This document shows, in pieces, positions 16,675 through 25,332 of a DNA stretch of 64,000 nucleotides; position 1 is the stretch's first letter; every line of letters begins with the position of its first letter. Origin of the DNA: Enterococcus gallinarum NBRC 100675 (GTDB taxonomy: Bacteria; Bacillota; Bacilli; Lactobacillales; Enterococcaceae). The notes under the pieces are model-generated. The model was not told the origin of the DNA and searched no databases. It worked only from the letters and a program-made list of their open reading frames with translations. The stretch lies in contig NZ_BCQE01000014.1 in assembly GCF_001544275.1 (NCBI RefSeq), positions 1 through 64,000 on the forward strand. Direction: 5' to 3'. The translations under genes and the position numbers were made by a program.

Positions 16675-16818
16675 ATGTTTATTGGCAAAAACGATATCAG
16701 TAGTGGCGCTCAGACGATGGTTGGTCCAAATGTCACTGTCCTGCCAGGAGAAATCCTTGTGTTTGCGTTTGTAAGAGCACAGAAGAAGACAGTCAAATAC
16801 TATCAAAAAGGCATGTAG
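16675..16818 (+). pseudogene. Possible remnant of a larger gene (47-codon frame)
   Basis: An ATG frame without ribosome-binding site encodes a peptide that reads like the C-terminal end of a real protein: GAQTMVGPNVTVLPGE, then VFAFVRAQKKTVKYYQKGM. A stop lies 27 bases upstream in frame. I cannot name the parent family; it could also be chance. Confidence 0.3.
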
Positions 16819-16854
16819 ATCAACGAAAAAGAGTCGAAAGTAGCGGAAAATCAT

Positions 16855-16897
16855 AAAAAACTGAGGAGAAATAAAGTGAACTTTCATTTCTCCTCAG
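16855..16897 (-). terminator. Terminator of helD
   Basis: CTGAGGAGAAAT pairs with ATTTCTCCTCAG and the stem continues through AAAG/CTTT with one bulge. On the minus strand it is followed by six T, placing it downstream of the helicase gene. Confidence 0.85.
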
Positions 16898-17032
16898 TAT
16901 AAAGCGCATTTGTTCAAATTTACGAAAAAAGATGATTTTTTTGAAGGAAAATTATTGGTAGGACGTTTGTTCTATCACTAATCTTTATCTAGATTTATTT
17001 TGTGATTCATCCAAGAATCAATTCTTTTCGGA

Positions 17033-19177
17033 TCAGAAAAAGGCACTAAGTTCTTTTTTATAAGTAACCAGCATGCTTTCCATGCCACGGGACAGCAGTG
17101 TATATAATATTCGCTTGTCTTGCGTTGTATGGAATTGTTCGTTTGAAACGTCATAAAGAATGACATGATCAAATTCTCTTCCTTTAGCGATATCAATCGA
17201 ATAAACAGGAAAGGGGAGTTGATTTGTCTGTCCTTTGAGATATTCTTCCAAAAAAGCAGCCTCCTTATGGCTCTTTGTCAGTATCGTATATTGCTTTCCC
17301 TTTTTTATGAAAGGTGTGATAGTTGCCAGCCATTCCAACTCGTTTTCAAAACGAATAAATCGGGGAGGCTCTCCGGCCGGGCGAACAGGCATGATCGACA
17401 TAGTTGTATGGTTGGCAAGCTTTGCAAACAATTTAGTAATTTCACCACTGGAACGGTAACTAGTTCGTAAGTCATAGCGTGTGACTGATCGATTGTTAGC
17501 CTCAAAGATTTCTTGAATCTCTCTAAAATCAATCGCAGAATTAAAAATTGCTTGATTTTCATCTCCAACCATGGTGAAGGCTGCTCGGGGAAATAGTGTC
17601 AATAACAGCGCACACTGAGCGGGTGTATAATCTTGGATTTCATCGATCAGCAAAAAAGCCAGCGAGGGTACTGGAAGTTTCTCGATAAATAAGTGTCGGT
17701 TGAATAAGCGAATTACTGCTTCATCTAACGTGATAGTAGAATGTTTCAGATAAGGCTGTTGGGTGAACGCCGTATAATAGTGTTCTAAAAATTGATCCTC
17801 ATCGATCCAGCTATTCTGGTTCAATTGTTCATCAACGACTTGATACCTGGTTCGCAATAATTGTTCGGTATACTTTTGAATACTGGAGGGAGAGTCATCT
17901 TCGATCAAATGACCAAAGTATCGTTGCTGCTGCTGTTCAGGAAGTGCTAATACTTGATCTTGCAAGTGGTTCTTTTTGGCATTTCTGATCAATTGTGACT
18001 CCCACTCACTTATTAATCGTTTCTTGGTTGCTTGCAATCGCTCGATCATAGGGAGTTGTGGTGTAGATTGATAGATTGACTGAATCTTTTCTTTGGCTAT
18101 AACGACTTTACCCTTTCGAAGGATTGAGTGAAACAAAGGTTCGATCAGGGCTGTCTTGCTGGCTGATTCTTGCAGAAAAGCCACAAACTTATTGCTGCGG
18201 AGCGTTTCTGTTTGAAAAGAAGTAGGTTCTTGTAAACGGGAAAAATAGGCTTCCTCATTTTCTAAAGGAACTGTATTTGCTTCTTGCAGCAAATACGAAC
18301 AAAATTGACGAATCGTCTGATTTAAAGGATTCTTTTCACCTAATGAAGGCAAGACATCTGAGATATAGTGGATAAAATCTTGATTGGGTGAAAGGATCAG
18401 TACATTGTCAGATGTGATCTGACTACGGTATTGATACAATAAATAAGCGACCCGTTGCATAATAACTGAGGTTTTTCCACTACCGGCTACCCCATTGACC
18501 AATAAGGTTTGACTTGATTGGTCACGAATGACTGCATTCTGCTCTCTTTGGATGGATGCTGTGATGTCGCGCATTTTTTTGCCGTCGTTCTTTTCTAGTG
18601 CGGTCAATAAGACATCATCTTGGATCGCGACAGAAGTATCGAAAAAGCGGATCAGTTTATCATGAGCAACAATTAATTGCCGTCTATTTTCAATAGATAC
18701 AGCAATTTCATGTTCATTGACTTGGTAAGAAGAATCCCCTAACGTATTGTTATAAAAAAGCTCAGCGATTGGAGAGCGCCAATCATAGACTAAGTTATGA
18801 CTATCTTCATCTGCAAAGCCGTTGATACCAATATAAAAGGATTCAGCGGATTCACCATCAAGAAAGTCAACGACTATTTTCCCAAAATAGGGTGACTGGA
18901 GCAAACGTTCTACGGCTGCCAGTTCTTTTTCAGCTGTTTGTAAACTCAGATTCATTTGGTCAATTTCACGATTTTTGCTCTCAATGGCAGCATAAGTTTC
19001 CAGACTGTCTGACAAGTTATCAAAATTGAGTCGAATATCCGTGTCAATTGTTTGGAGGTCTTGCAAATGGCTTGCGTAGCCTTTATCCAGAAAAGAGCGT
19101 AGGGCTTTTTTTCGAGTGACCAATTTTTGATAAACAAAAGATAAATGACGTTCCTCTAATATGCGTTGCTTTTCCAT
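17033..19177 (-). CDS. helD: HelD-type UvrD/Rep-family ATPase (RNA polymerase recycling factor)
   Basis: The 714-aa protein fits Gram-positive HelD. It has an N-terminal coiled-coil arm (about residues 1-95) that enters the RNA polymerase secondary channel, and Walker A LLVNGVAGSGKTSVIMQR near residue 230. Motif II is LLIDEIQDYTPAQ near 510, then GDENQAIF, and the C-terminal helicase core ends with GREFDHVILYD and YTLLSRGMES. HelD uses ATP to pry stalled RNA polymerase off DNA. The ATG at 19177 has only a weak upstream GGATG site. A TATAAT on the minus strand at 19216-19211 is a likely -10. It is a single gene, terminated by the hairpin at 16861-16897. Confidence 0.93.
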   Translation of the reverse strand: MEKQRILEERHLSFVYQKLVTRKKALRSFLDKGYASHLQDLQTIDTDIRLNFDNLSDSLETYAAIESKNREIDQMNLSLQTAEKELAAVERLLQSPYFGKIVVDFLDGESAESFYIGINGFADEDSHNLVYDWRSPIAELFYNNTLGDSSYQVNEHEIAVSIENRRQLIVAHDKLIRFFDTSVAIQDDVLLTALEKNDGKKMRDITASIQREQNAVIRDQSSQTLLVNGVAGSGKTSVIMQRVAYLLYQYRSQITSDNVLILSPNQDFIHYISDVLPSLGEKNPLNQTIRQFCSYLLQEANTVPLENEEAYFSRLQEPTSFQTETLRSNKFVAFLQESASKTALIEPLFHSILRKGKVVIAKEKIQSIYQSTPQLPMIERLQATKKRLISEWESQLIRNAKKNHLQDQVLALPEQQQQRYFGHLIEDDSPSSIQKYTEQLLRTRYQVVDEQLNQNSWIDEDQFLEHYYTAFTQQPYLKHSTITLDEAVIRLFNRHLFIEKLPVPSLAFLLIDEIQDYTPAQCALLLTLFPRAAFTMVGDENQAIFNSAIDFREIQEIFEANNRSVTRYDLRTSYRSSGEITKLFAKLANHTTMSIMPVRPAGEPPRFIRFENELEWLATITPFIKKGKQYTILTKSHKEAAFLEEYLKGQTNQLPFPVYSIDIAKGREFDHVILYDVSNEQFHTTQDKRILYTLLSRGMESMLVTYKKELSAFF

Positions 19178-19447
19178 CTGTTTTCACATCCATTTCCCAG
19201 AGTATGTTTCATTATACGAGGTAGCGGCAAAAATACTAGTCTGTTTTTTACTCGTTTTTTCCTGTATAATAACTATAGGGAAAAGAATTGCTGATAGAAT
19301 TATTAATCAGCAATTCTTTATTATTTTTAAAAATAATAAAGGCTAACTCCATACCTAGCTAACGGGAGACTGTAGTTTTCAGCAAAGTAAATTGACTTTT
19401 GGTCTATTAGCCTACTGTTCTTTGATTCATGTTCAAAAAACAAACTC
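19178..19447. other. Intergenic region with outward TATAAT elements and a strong hairpin
   Basis: A minus-strand TATAAT (19216-19211) probably serves helD. A plus-strand TATAAT (19265-19270) is followed almost at once by a perfect hairpin, AAAGAATTGCTGAT/ATCAGCAATTCTTT (about 19281-19319), then a T-rich stretch. This arrangement would give a very short terminated transcript or an attenuated start. Confidence 0.5.
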
Positions 19448-19497
19448 TTTCTGCTTGTATTTCTATGTGTAACAACTATACTGATAACAAGCAGAAA
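19448..19497 (+). promoter_or_regulatory. namA promoter framed by an 11-bp inverted repeat
   Basis: TTGTAT (19455-19460), a 16-bp spacer and TATACT (19477-19482). TTTCTGCTTGT (19448-19458) and ACAAGCAGAAA (19487-19497) are perfectly inverted and sit over the -35 and just after the -10, like paired operator half-sites. Confidence 0.65.
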
Positions 19498-19530
19498 ATG
19501 CAATTTAATGAGTAGCGGAGGAATGTCAGT

Positions 19531-20568
19531 ATGTCATTACTATTATCGCCAGTTGAACTGGCGGGGTTATCGTTAGAGAATCGTGTTGTCCTTTCACCAA
19601 TGTGCATGTATGAAGTGAAAAAAGAGGATGGGGTTGCCACGCCATTTCACTTTGTTCACTATGGTGCTCGTGCATTAAGTAAAGTTGGCTTGCTGATCAT
19701 TGAGTCAACTGCTGTGGAAGCAGATGGAAGAATCACCAAGAATGATCTTGGTTTATGGAATGAAGCGCAACAAGTTGAGCTATCAAAACTTGTTGCATTG
19801 CTGCATGGTTTCGGTAGCAAAGTGGGGCTTCAGTTGAACCATGCTGGGCGCAAAGCAGCGGATGCAGGTTACCCAATAGCACCTAGCGCCGTTCGCTTTA
19901 ACGAAAGCTATGCTGTACCTCATGAAATGACGCTTGCTGAAATCAATCGCGTCCAAGAATCCTTTGTGGCAGCAGCCAAACGTGCGCAAGCTGCTGGCGT
20001 AGACATGATTGAATTGCACGGAGCTCACGGATATTTGATTGATCAATTTCTCTCACCAATCGTGAATCAGCGGACAGATGAATATGGCGGATCATTAGCA
20101 AGTCGCTATCGTTTCGTTAAAGAAATTGTTCAAGCGGTTCGAGCTGTTTTTGATGGTTCACTTTGGATGCGGTTGTCGTTAACCGATTATGAAACAGATG
20201 ATAAACAAAATTCAATCACAGAATGGCAACAAATTGGACAGTGGCTTGAAGCAGATGGGATTGATTGTTTAGATATCTCTACGGGCGGTTTGTTAGATAG
20301 AAAGCCAACGATCCCGATTTATGAAGGGTATCAAACACCTTTTGCAACAGCTATGAAAGCAGCTGTTAAGATCCCAGTGGCTACCGTTGGGATGCTGGAT
20401 AACCCTAATTTATGTGAGCACATTCTGCAAACCAATCAAGCAGATTTGATCTTACAAGGTCGAGCAATGATCAGAAACATCAATTGGTTGGCAGATGCTG
20501 CTACCCAGCTCCACGATCGCTCATTTCAACCTTATAATGATTCCTATGGGCGAGGAATCAAAAGGTAA
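19531..20568 (+). CDS. namA: NADPH dehydrogenase of the old yellow enzyme family (NamA/YqjM type)
   Basis: A 345-aa FMN-dependent TIM-barrel ene-reductase. It has the YqjM-class features: start LLSPVELAGLSLENRVVLSP, the MCMYE cysteine region, the flavin/substrate histidine pair in MIELHGAHGYLIDQFLSP, and C-terminal DLILQGRAMIRNINW. These enzymes reduce activated C=C bonds of quinones, enones and nitro compounds with NADPH, usually in stress defence. The ATG follows GGAGG. It is monocistronic, with a perfect terminator. The inverted repeat over its promoter suggests a dedicated repressor, as seen for other electrophile-responsive reductases. Confidence 0.95.
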   Translation: MSLLLSPVELAGLSLENRVVLSPMCMYEVKKEDGVATPFHFVHYGARALSKVGLLIIESTAVEADGRITKNDLGLWNEAQQVELSKLVALLHGFGSKVGLQLNHAGRKAADAGYPIAPSAVRFNESYAVPHEMTLAEINRVQESFVAAAKRAQAAGVDMIELHGAHGYLIDQFLSPIVNQRTDEYGGSLASRYRFVKEIVQAVRAVFDGSLWMRLSLTDYETDDKQNSITEWQQIGQWLEADGIDCLDISTGGLLDRKPTIPIYEGYQTPFATAMKAAVKIPVATVGMLDNPNLCEHILQTNQADLILQGRAMIRNINWLADAATQLHDRSFQPYNDSYGRGIKR

Positions 20569-20569
20569 T

Positions 20570-20613
20570 CAGACGCACAGTATGTTCAAGCATACTGTGT
20601 GTCTGATTTTTTT
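20570..20613 (+). terminator. Terminator of namA
   Basis: CAGACGCACAGTATG pairs with CATACTGTGTGTCTG (one G-T-type imperfection), 6-base loop, then ATTTTTTT. Confidence 0.92.
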
Positions 20614-20615
20614 GT

Positions 20616-20686
20616 AACTAGTATGCTTTACATACTAGTTGGTTCCTGTTATACTCAAAACAACTAATATGTAAAACATACTAGTC
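20616..20686 (+). promoter_or_regulatory. PadR-unit promoter with two operator palindromes
   Basis: TTTACA (20627-20632), a 17-bp spacer and an extended -10 TGTTATACT (hexamer 20650-20655). Operator 1 is AACTAGTATG/CATACTAGTT with a 5-base centre (20616-20640), over the -35. Operator 2 is ACTAATATG/CATACTAGT (20663-20685, one mismatch), just after the -10. Centres are 46 bp apart. This is a strong candidate for PadR autorepression. Confidence 0.85.
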
Positions 20687-20712
20687 GGAGATGATTCGGG
20701 GAGGTGAATGTC

Positions 20713-21030
20713 GTGAGAGAAACGCAACTGTTAAAGGGCGTCTTAGATGGATGTGTCTTGCAGATTATTTCAAAAAAAGAAATTTATGGGTACGAGCTTG
20801 TACAAGAATTGAGAGGATATGGTTTTGAAACGATCGTTGGCGGTACGATTTACCCCTTACTTCAGAAACTGGAGAAACAACGTTTGATCAAAGCTGAACT
20901 GAAAAAATCACCAGATGGACCAGACAGGAAATATTTTTCATTGACAGAAGCTGGAGAAGAGTACCTAAACAGCTTTAAAAAACAGTGGGAAAACCTAGTA
21001 AGTAAAGTAGAACGAATTATTGAGGAGTGA
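20713..21030 (+). CDS. PadR-family transcriptional repressor
   Basis: The start GTG at 20713 lies 8 bases after GGGGAGG; a GTG nine bases earlier overlaps that site and is rejected. The 105-aa product is a PadR winged helix-turn-helix: QLLKGVLDGCVLQII, then EIYGYELVQEL, GTIYPLLQKLEKQRLI and GPDRKYFSLTEAGEEYL. PadR proteins dimerise through a C-terminal helix and usually repress themselves and an adjacent membrane-protein gene. Here two matching palindromes flank the promoter, and the next gene starts 5 bases after the stop. The inducing signal is unknown, often a phenolic compound or an antibiotic. Confidence 0.93.
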   Translation: MRETQLLKGVLDGCVLQIISKKEIYGYELVQELRGYGFETIVGGTIYPLLQKLEKQRLIKAELKKSPDGPDRKYFSLTEAGEEYLNSFKKQWENLVSKVERIIEE

Positions 21031-21034
21031 GAAT

Positions 21035-21874
21035 ATGAATAAGAAAAAACAGATGGCATTCTACCGAGACAAGACCAATGAGATCGCAAAAAAATTATCA
21101 GGAAGCAATCAGAAGTTTTTTGAAGAGTTGAGGGAATATGTGCTTTTTTCTAGTCTTTTTTATGATGAGGCTACCATCGTTGCTCAACTCTATGAAATTG
21201 CAAATGATTTATTTGAAGCGCAAAGACATGGGGAAGAGGCACAGCATTATTTTGGCAACAATCCCAAAGAAGCAGCGGACGAAATTCTTCGTAATACGCC
21301 TAAAAGCAGGTTGAGTGATCAGCTCTATCTGATTTATATGATGGTCGGTATTTCATGGCTGATCCAATTGTTTAATGATTTTTCTGCGAACAATATTTTG
21401 CAACTGAATCTTTTTTCTTATGCTATAACAGCTGTGTATTCTATCCTTTTGGTCATTCTTTTTTTCTTTGGTATGCAAAAAAACGTATACTTGAAAAAGA
21501 ATTTTATCAATAGTAAAGCAAAGAAATTTCTAATTCTGTGGGGCATAGCGAGTTTGTGGATTGGTGGCTTGATTTTGTTGAATCGATACACCCCAAATCT
21601 TTGGCTGGTAACGGTGCCTTCTCCGATGGATAGTGTGTTTATGCTTATGCTATTAGTGGCTGCCTGGAGCATGCTTTACTTGCGAAAAGAAAAAGATTTT
21701 TATCCATTCGGTTTTATGTTAACGATTTTCGTTGTACTGGGAGTAATCCAAAGATGGGCTTTCAAGGAAAATTGGACACATGAGGTCTGGTATAAAGGAA
21801 TGCTAATCGCTTTGCTTTTAGCTGCATTTGCTGTCTATATCATTTGGACCAGACGTTCGACGAAAGAAAAATAA
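21035..21874 (+). CDS. PadR-linked membrane protein (DUF1129/DUF1700-like)
   Basis: Start ATG 21035 follows GAGGAG, which overlaps the end of the PadR gene. The 279-aa protein has a cytosolic N-terminal part of about 100 residues (ELREYVLFSSLFYDEATIVA, the helical domain typical of DUF1129/DUF1700 proteins). About five to six membrane helices follow, the last ending in AVYIIWTRRSTKEK. In many Firmicutes such proteins are encoded after a PadR gene and are repressed with it. Function is not established; a role in envelope stress is often guessed. Translational coupling to PadR is expected from the 4-base gap. Confidence 0.8.
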   Translation: MNKKKQMAFYRDKTNEIAKKLSGSNQKFFEELREYVLFSSLFYDEATIVAQLYEIANDLFEAQRHGEEAQHYFGNNPKEAADEILRNTPKSRLSDQLYLIYMMVGISWLIQLFNDFSANNILQLNLFSYAITAVYSILLVILFFFGMQKNVYLKKNFINSKAKKFLILWGIASLWIGGLILLNRYTPNLWLVTVPSPMDSVFMLMLLVAAWSMLYLRKEKDFYPFGFMLTIFVVLGVIQRWAFKENWTHEVWYKGMLIALLLAAFAVYIIWTRRSTKEK

Positions 21875-22008
21875 GCTAGTTATCTATCGAGGACAGAAAA
21901 TAAGCGCAATGCTTCAGAGTAGCTCGCTGCACTGGATGAGAGAAAACGTCATAAAGCGAATTTTCTGCAATTCATGCTACACTAGTTGTAGCTGAATGGA
22001 GGGAACAT

Positions 22009-22956
22009 ATGGCGATTACAACAGATCTTTTTTTTCATGGCAATACGAAGAAAGCTGCATTTTTTGAAGGATGGTATTTCAAACATCAAATTGGGGATGC
22101 GGTTTATGCATTTATTCCAGGGCTATCGATTGAATCGGATGGAAGAAAACAGCCATTTATTCAAGTGATTAGTCATGAGGGCTCCCATTATTTCCCCTTT
22201 AGTGAAGCGGAATTTTCAGCTGCTGAAGACCAATTATCAATTAAGATCGGGGAGAATCACTTTAGTGAACAAGGAATTTCGCTATCATTAGAGAGTACTG
22301 AATTATCAGTTAAAGGCACATTGACCTACGGTGCCTTTCATCCAATATCTCGTAGTCGCTATGCACCAAGTATTATGGGTCCTTTTTCTTACCTCTCCTT
22401 TATGGAGTGCTATCATGGTATTTTAAGTATGGCTCATCGCCTCTCTGGCACTTTGAAGTGGAAGGATCAAACACTGGATTTTTCTGAAGGTATTGGTTAT
22501 CTCGAAAAAGACTGGGGAACATCGTTTCCCGCTGCCTATCTTTGGGCGCAATGCAATCAATTTGAAGCGCCTGATGTCCGATTCTTTTTCTCAGCAGCAG
22601 ACATTCCTTTTTTAGGAACGGCTTTTTTAGGGATTATTTCAGTCTTACAAATAGGGGATAAAGAATATCGCTTGGCAACGTATTATGGTGCCCGCTTAGA
22701 TTCTGTGACTCGCAAACAAGGTCGATTAGTGATTATTGTTAGGCAAAAAGGGCTTGAACTAACGATTGAAGTTGCAGAAAAAGAGGGCCATTCCTTGATG
22801 GCACCAACGGATGGTGTGATGAATCGAATCATTCGGGAAAGTGCCAGTACGGAGATTTTGCTGACGTTGATAGAAAATGGCCAGACGATTTTCCGACAAA
22901 CGGGTTTCTCTGCCGGTTTTGAAGAATCTGGCATCGTTCGTGGATATACCTATTAA
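22009..22956 (+). CDS. Tocopherol-cyclase-family protein
   Basis: The 315-aa protein begins with KAAFFEGWYFKHQIGDAVYA, the start signature of the tocopherol cyclase family (lipocalin-like beta barrel in two halves). It keeps the GIGYLEKDWGTSFPAAYLWA block in the middle. The plant and cyanobacterial enzymes close the chromanol ring of vitamin E; Firmicutes make no tocopherol, so the bacterial homologues must act on another lipid or isoprenoid, and none is established to my knowledge. No signal peptide or membrane segment is seen. The ATG follows GGAGGG. An upstream TGCTACACT may be its extended -10. It has its own terminator. Confidence 0.8.
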   Translation: MAITTDLFFHGNTKKAAFFEGWYFKHQIGDAVYAFIPGLSIESDGRKQPFIQVISHEGSHYFPFSEAEFSAAEDQLSIKIGENHFSEQGISLSLESTELSVKGTLTYGAFHPISRSRYAPSIMGPFSYLSFMECYHGILSMAHRLSGTLKWKDQTLDFSEGIGYLEKDWGTSFPAAYLWAQCNQFEAPDVRFFFSAADIPFLGTAFLGIISVLQIGDKEYRLATYYGARLDSVTRKQGRLVIIVRQKGLELTIEVAEKEGHSLMAPTDGVMNRIIRESASTEILLTLIENGQTIFRQTGFSAGFEESGIVRGYTY

Positions 22957-22968
22957 GATTAAAGAGCG

Positions 22969-23005
22969 AATCCGCTGACATCATGTCAGCGGATTTTGCT
23001 ATAAT
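22969..23005 (+). promoter_or_regulatory. Hairpin terminator overlapping the S9 peptidase promoter
   Basis: AATCCGCTGACA pairs with TGTCAGCGGATT around TCA, then TTGC. The extended -10 TGCTATAAT (hexamer 23000-23005) follows directly, and its -35-like CTGACA lies inside the hairpin. Terminator and promoter thus share bases. Confidence 0.7.
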
Positions 23006-23034
23006 GGAAGTATCCTAATTTTGGAGGCGGGTAA

Positions 23035-25014
23035 ATGAAAATAAAAAAAGAGTCGTTGTTTGAGTTGAAGAGTGTGGCACAGCCAGTAGCTGCTGGTGAG
23101 CGCATATTCTATCTTGAGAATACGGTCAATGAGGAAAAGAATTGCTATGAATCGGAGATATTCAGTGTTGATCGAGTGACAAAAGAATCTCAGGTATGGG
23201 GCAACCAATTAAAAAATAGTACCGAGCTAAAAGTTTCTCCCGATGAAAAATGGCTGAGCTTTCTATCCACAGAGAAAGAAACAGAAAAAAATCAACTAAT
23301 GATTATGCCGTTAAACGGTGGACGAGCTTCTGTCTTAGTAGCAGAGCAGGGAATCAGCAATTATTTTTGGACAGACGATGCTACAGCGATCTATTATCAA
23401 GTCTCAGCAGATAAATCAAAAGAACGAGTGGATGACTCTGAAAAAAATCACGATACGTCTAAAGAAAAAGCTGCTGAAAAAGATTTTCCTAAAATAAAAA
23501 TGACGACCAAATTAGGCTATCAAGCAGATGGTGCGGGCTTTTTATCTGAGAAAATCACGCGAGTAAAGAAAGTCTTATTAACGACGAAAGAATCAACAAC
23601 TATTTTTGAAACAGATCTGGAAATCCATCTTGAAGCAATCATGGAAAAAGAGCAAGGCCTGCTCTATACCGCAGAGACGAAACCTGAACGAGAATGGCAT
23701 TATGGAAGTATGCTGTATGCGTATGATCTGACAACGAATCAGCATCACTCATTTGAATCTGATCTGCCTGAAGGGACCTATTCTTTTGCTGCTTTATCTG
23801 GCAACCAATTGCTGCTTTTGGGGAATGACCTAACCTATGGATTTGTTACCCAGGAAGATCTTTATCTCATGGACCTTGAAACAAAGGAAGTAGTCAACCT
23901 CTCAAATGAACAAGACCTTGCCATCGGCAATACGATCATCGGTGATTTTCAACAAAAAAATCGTGGTGTTTCAGTAACCTGGATCAACAAACAGCAGTTT
24001 ATTGTACCAGTGACTACTCATGGGAAATTGCAATTGTACCGTGTCGATACGAAAGGACAATGGACATTACTATTTGATCAATTAATGGATATCACGGATG
24101 CAGCAAAGATTGATGAAACCCACTTAGCAATCACTTATTCGACACCAACGATCCCAAGTCGACTAGCGGTGCTTGACTTAACTAGTGGCGAGCTAGAACT
24201 AGTAGCTGATCCGAATGAAGCTTTGATGAATGACCTGTCGATCAGTGAACCGCAGCGTTTTTGGTATGAGGGAGCAGATGGTTGGCAAATCCAAGGATGG
24301 TATCTTCCACCGATCGAGACGAGTCAAGGGCACCCTGCGATTTTATATATTCACGGTGGACCGCAAGTTTGCTATGGGGAGACTTTCTTTCACGAAATGC
24401 AAGTTCATGCAGCCAATGGTTACGGAGTGATTTTGCTGAATCCTCGCGGTGGGCAAGGCTATGGTCAGGAGTTTGTTCGCTCGATCCTAGGAGATTATGG
24501 CAATAAAGATTACCAAGACTTGCTCTTAGGCGTGGATGACGTGCTTAATCATCATCCAGAGATCGATCCCAAAAAAATTCATGTCGTTGGCGGTAGTTAT
24601 GGGGGCTTTATGACCAATTGGATCGTAGGGCACACGGATCGTTTCTGCTCTGCCGTCACACAGCGGTCTATCTCCAATTGGATCAGTTTCTATGGAACCA
24701 GCGACATTGGACCATTTTTCGTAAAATATCAGTTGCTGCATGACCTAGATGAGTCTAAGACACTCTGGGAAATGTCACCATTAGCGTATGCAGATCATGT
24801 CAGCACACCAACGCTTGTTTTACATGGCGAAAATGATCTGCGTTGTCCGCAAGAACAGGGGCAACAATTTTATACGGCATTAAAACGAAATGACATTGAC
24901 ACGAAATTGATCCTTTTTCCGCATTCTAGTCACGGCCTTTCTCGCAGCGGGTTACCCAATTTACGCCTTGAACGGTTGTCGGCTATCACGGAATGGATGA
25001 AGATACACGAATAA
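23035..25014 (+). CDS. S9-family serine peptidase (acylaminoacyl-peptidase/DPP type)
   Basis: The 659-aa protein has an N-terminal beta-propeller (about residues 15-400) and a C-terminal alpha/beta hydrolase domain. The oxyanion/HGG region is ILYIHGGPQVCYGE, the nucleophile is in VVGGSYGGFMTNW (GGSYGG, about residue 520), the acid Asp in LVLHGENDLRCP and the catalytic His in PHSSHGLSR. The S9C layout is that of acylaminoacyl peptidases, cytoplasmic enzymes that trim oligopeptides able to enter the propeller pore. No signal peptide is present. The ATG follows TTGGAGG. A Lys/Glu-rich insert near residues 125-150 (DDSEKNHDTSKEKAAEKD) looks like a flexible loop. Confidence 0.93.
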   Translation: MKIKKESLFELKSVAQPVAAGERIFYLENTVNEEKNCYESEIFSVDRVTKESQVWGNQLKNSTELKVSPDEKWLSFLSTEKETEKNQLMIMPLNGGRASVLVAEQGISNYFWTDDATAIYYQVSADKSKERVDDSEKNHDTSKEKAAEKDFPKIKMTTKLGYQADGAGFLSEKITRVKKVLLTTKESTTIFETDLEIHLEAIMEKEQGLLYTAETKPEREWHYGSMLYAYDLTTNQHHSFESDLPEGTYSFAALSGNQLLLLGNDLTYGFVTQEDLYLMDLETKEVVNLSNEQDLAIGNTIIGDFQQKNRGVSVTWINKQQFIVPVTTHGKLQLYRVDTKGQWTLLFDQLMDITDAAKIDETHLAITYSTPTIPSRLAVLDLTSGELELVADPNEALMNDLSISEPQRFWYEGADGWQIQGWYLPPIETSQGHPAILYIHGGPQVCYGETFFHEMQVHAANGYGVILLNPRGGQGYGQEFVRSILGDYGNKDYQDLLLGVDDVLNHHPEIDPKKIHVVGGSYGGFMTNWIVGHTDRFCSAVTQRSISNWISFYGTSDIGPFFVKYQLLHDLDESKTLWEMSPLAYADHVSTPTLVLHGENDLRCPQEQGQQFYTALKRNDIDTKLILFPHSSHGLSRSGLPNLRLERLSAITEWMKIHE

Positions 25015-25080
25015 TAAAAAAACAAGATACCAATAAAGTGTTGGGTAATTACTAGGATGATTTTTAAGAAGTTGTTCTAA

Positions 25081-25110
25081 AATACCAGCTTGCGGGTATC
25101 TTTTTTTTTG
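25081..25110 (+). terminator. Terminator of the S9 peptidase gene
   Basis: ATACC and GGGTAT close a small hairpin, followed by a run of nine T; a longer alternative pairing starts at the GATACC near 25026. Confidence 0.65.
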
Positions 25111-25247
25111 TTAAATTAAAGTTTTCAAAGAGAGAAACAGCTATTTTTAGTTCTGGTATTTTATTAAATAGATTTTTTTTCAGAAACGATCAACGACTCA
25201 TATGAAATATCTTTCATTTATAAAATAACAAAAATATAAAAAACTTC

Positions 25248-25299
25248 TTGAATCTTCTACTTTTCTATGATAAGGTTTAAAACGTAATCGTTACGTTTT
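25248..25299 (+). promoter_or_regulatory. Promoter with Zur-type operator
   Basis: TTGAAT (25248-25253), 17-bp spacer, TAAGGT (25271-25276). Directly downstream, AAAACGTAA (25279-25287) and TTACGTTTT (25291-25299) are perfectly inverted around TCG, matching the Firmicutes Zur box form CGTAATnnTTACG. Binding there would block transcription under zinc-replete conditions. Confidence 0.85.
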
Positions 25300-25332
25300 G
25301 TTTTTAGAGAGATTTTTGGAAGGAGTTTGAGG

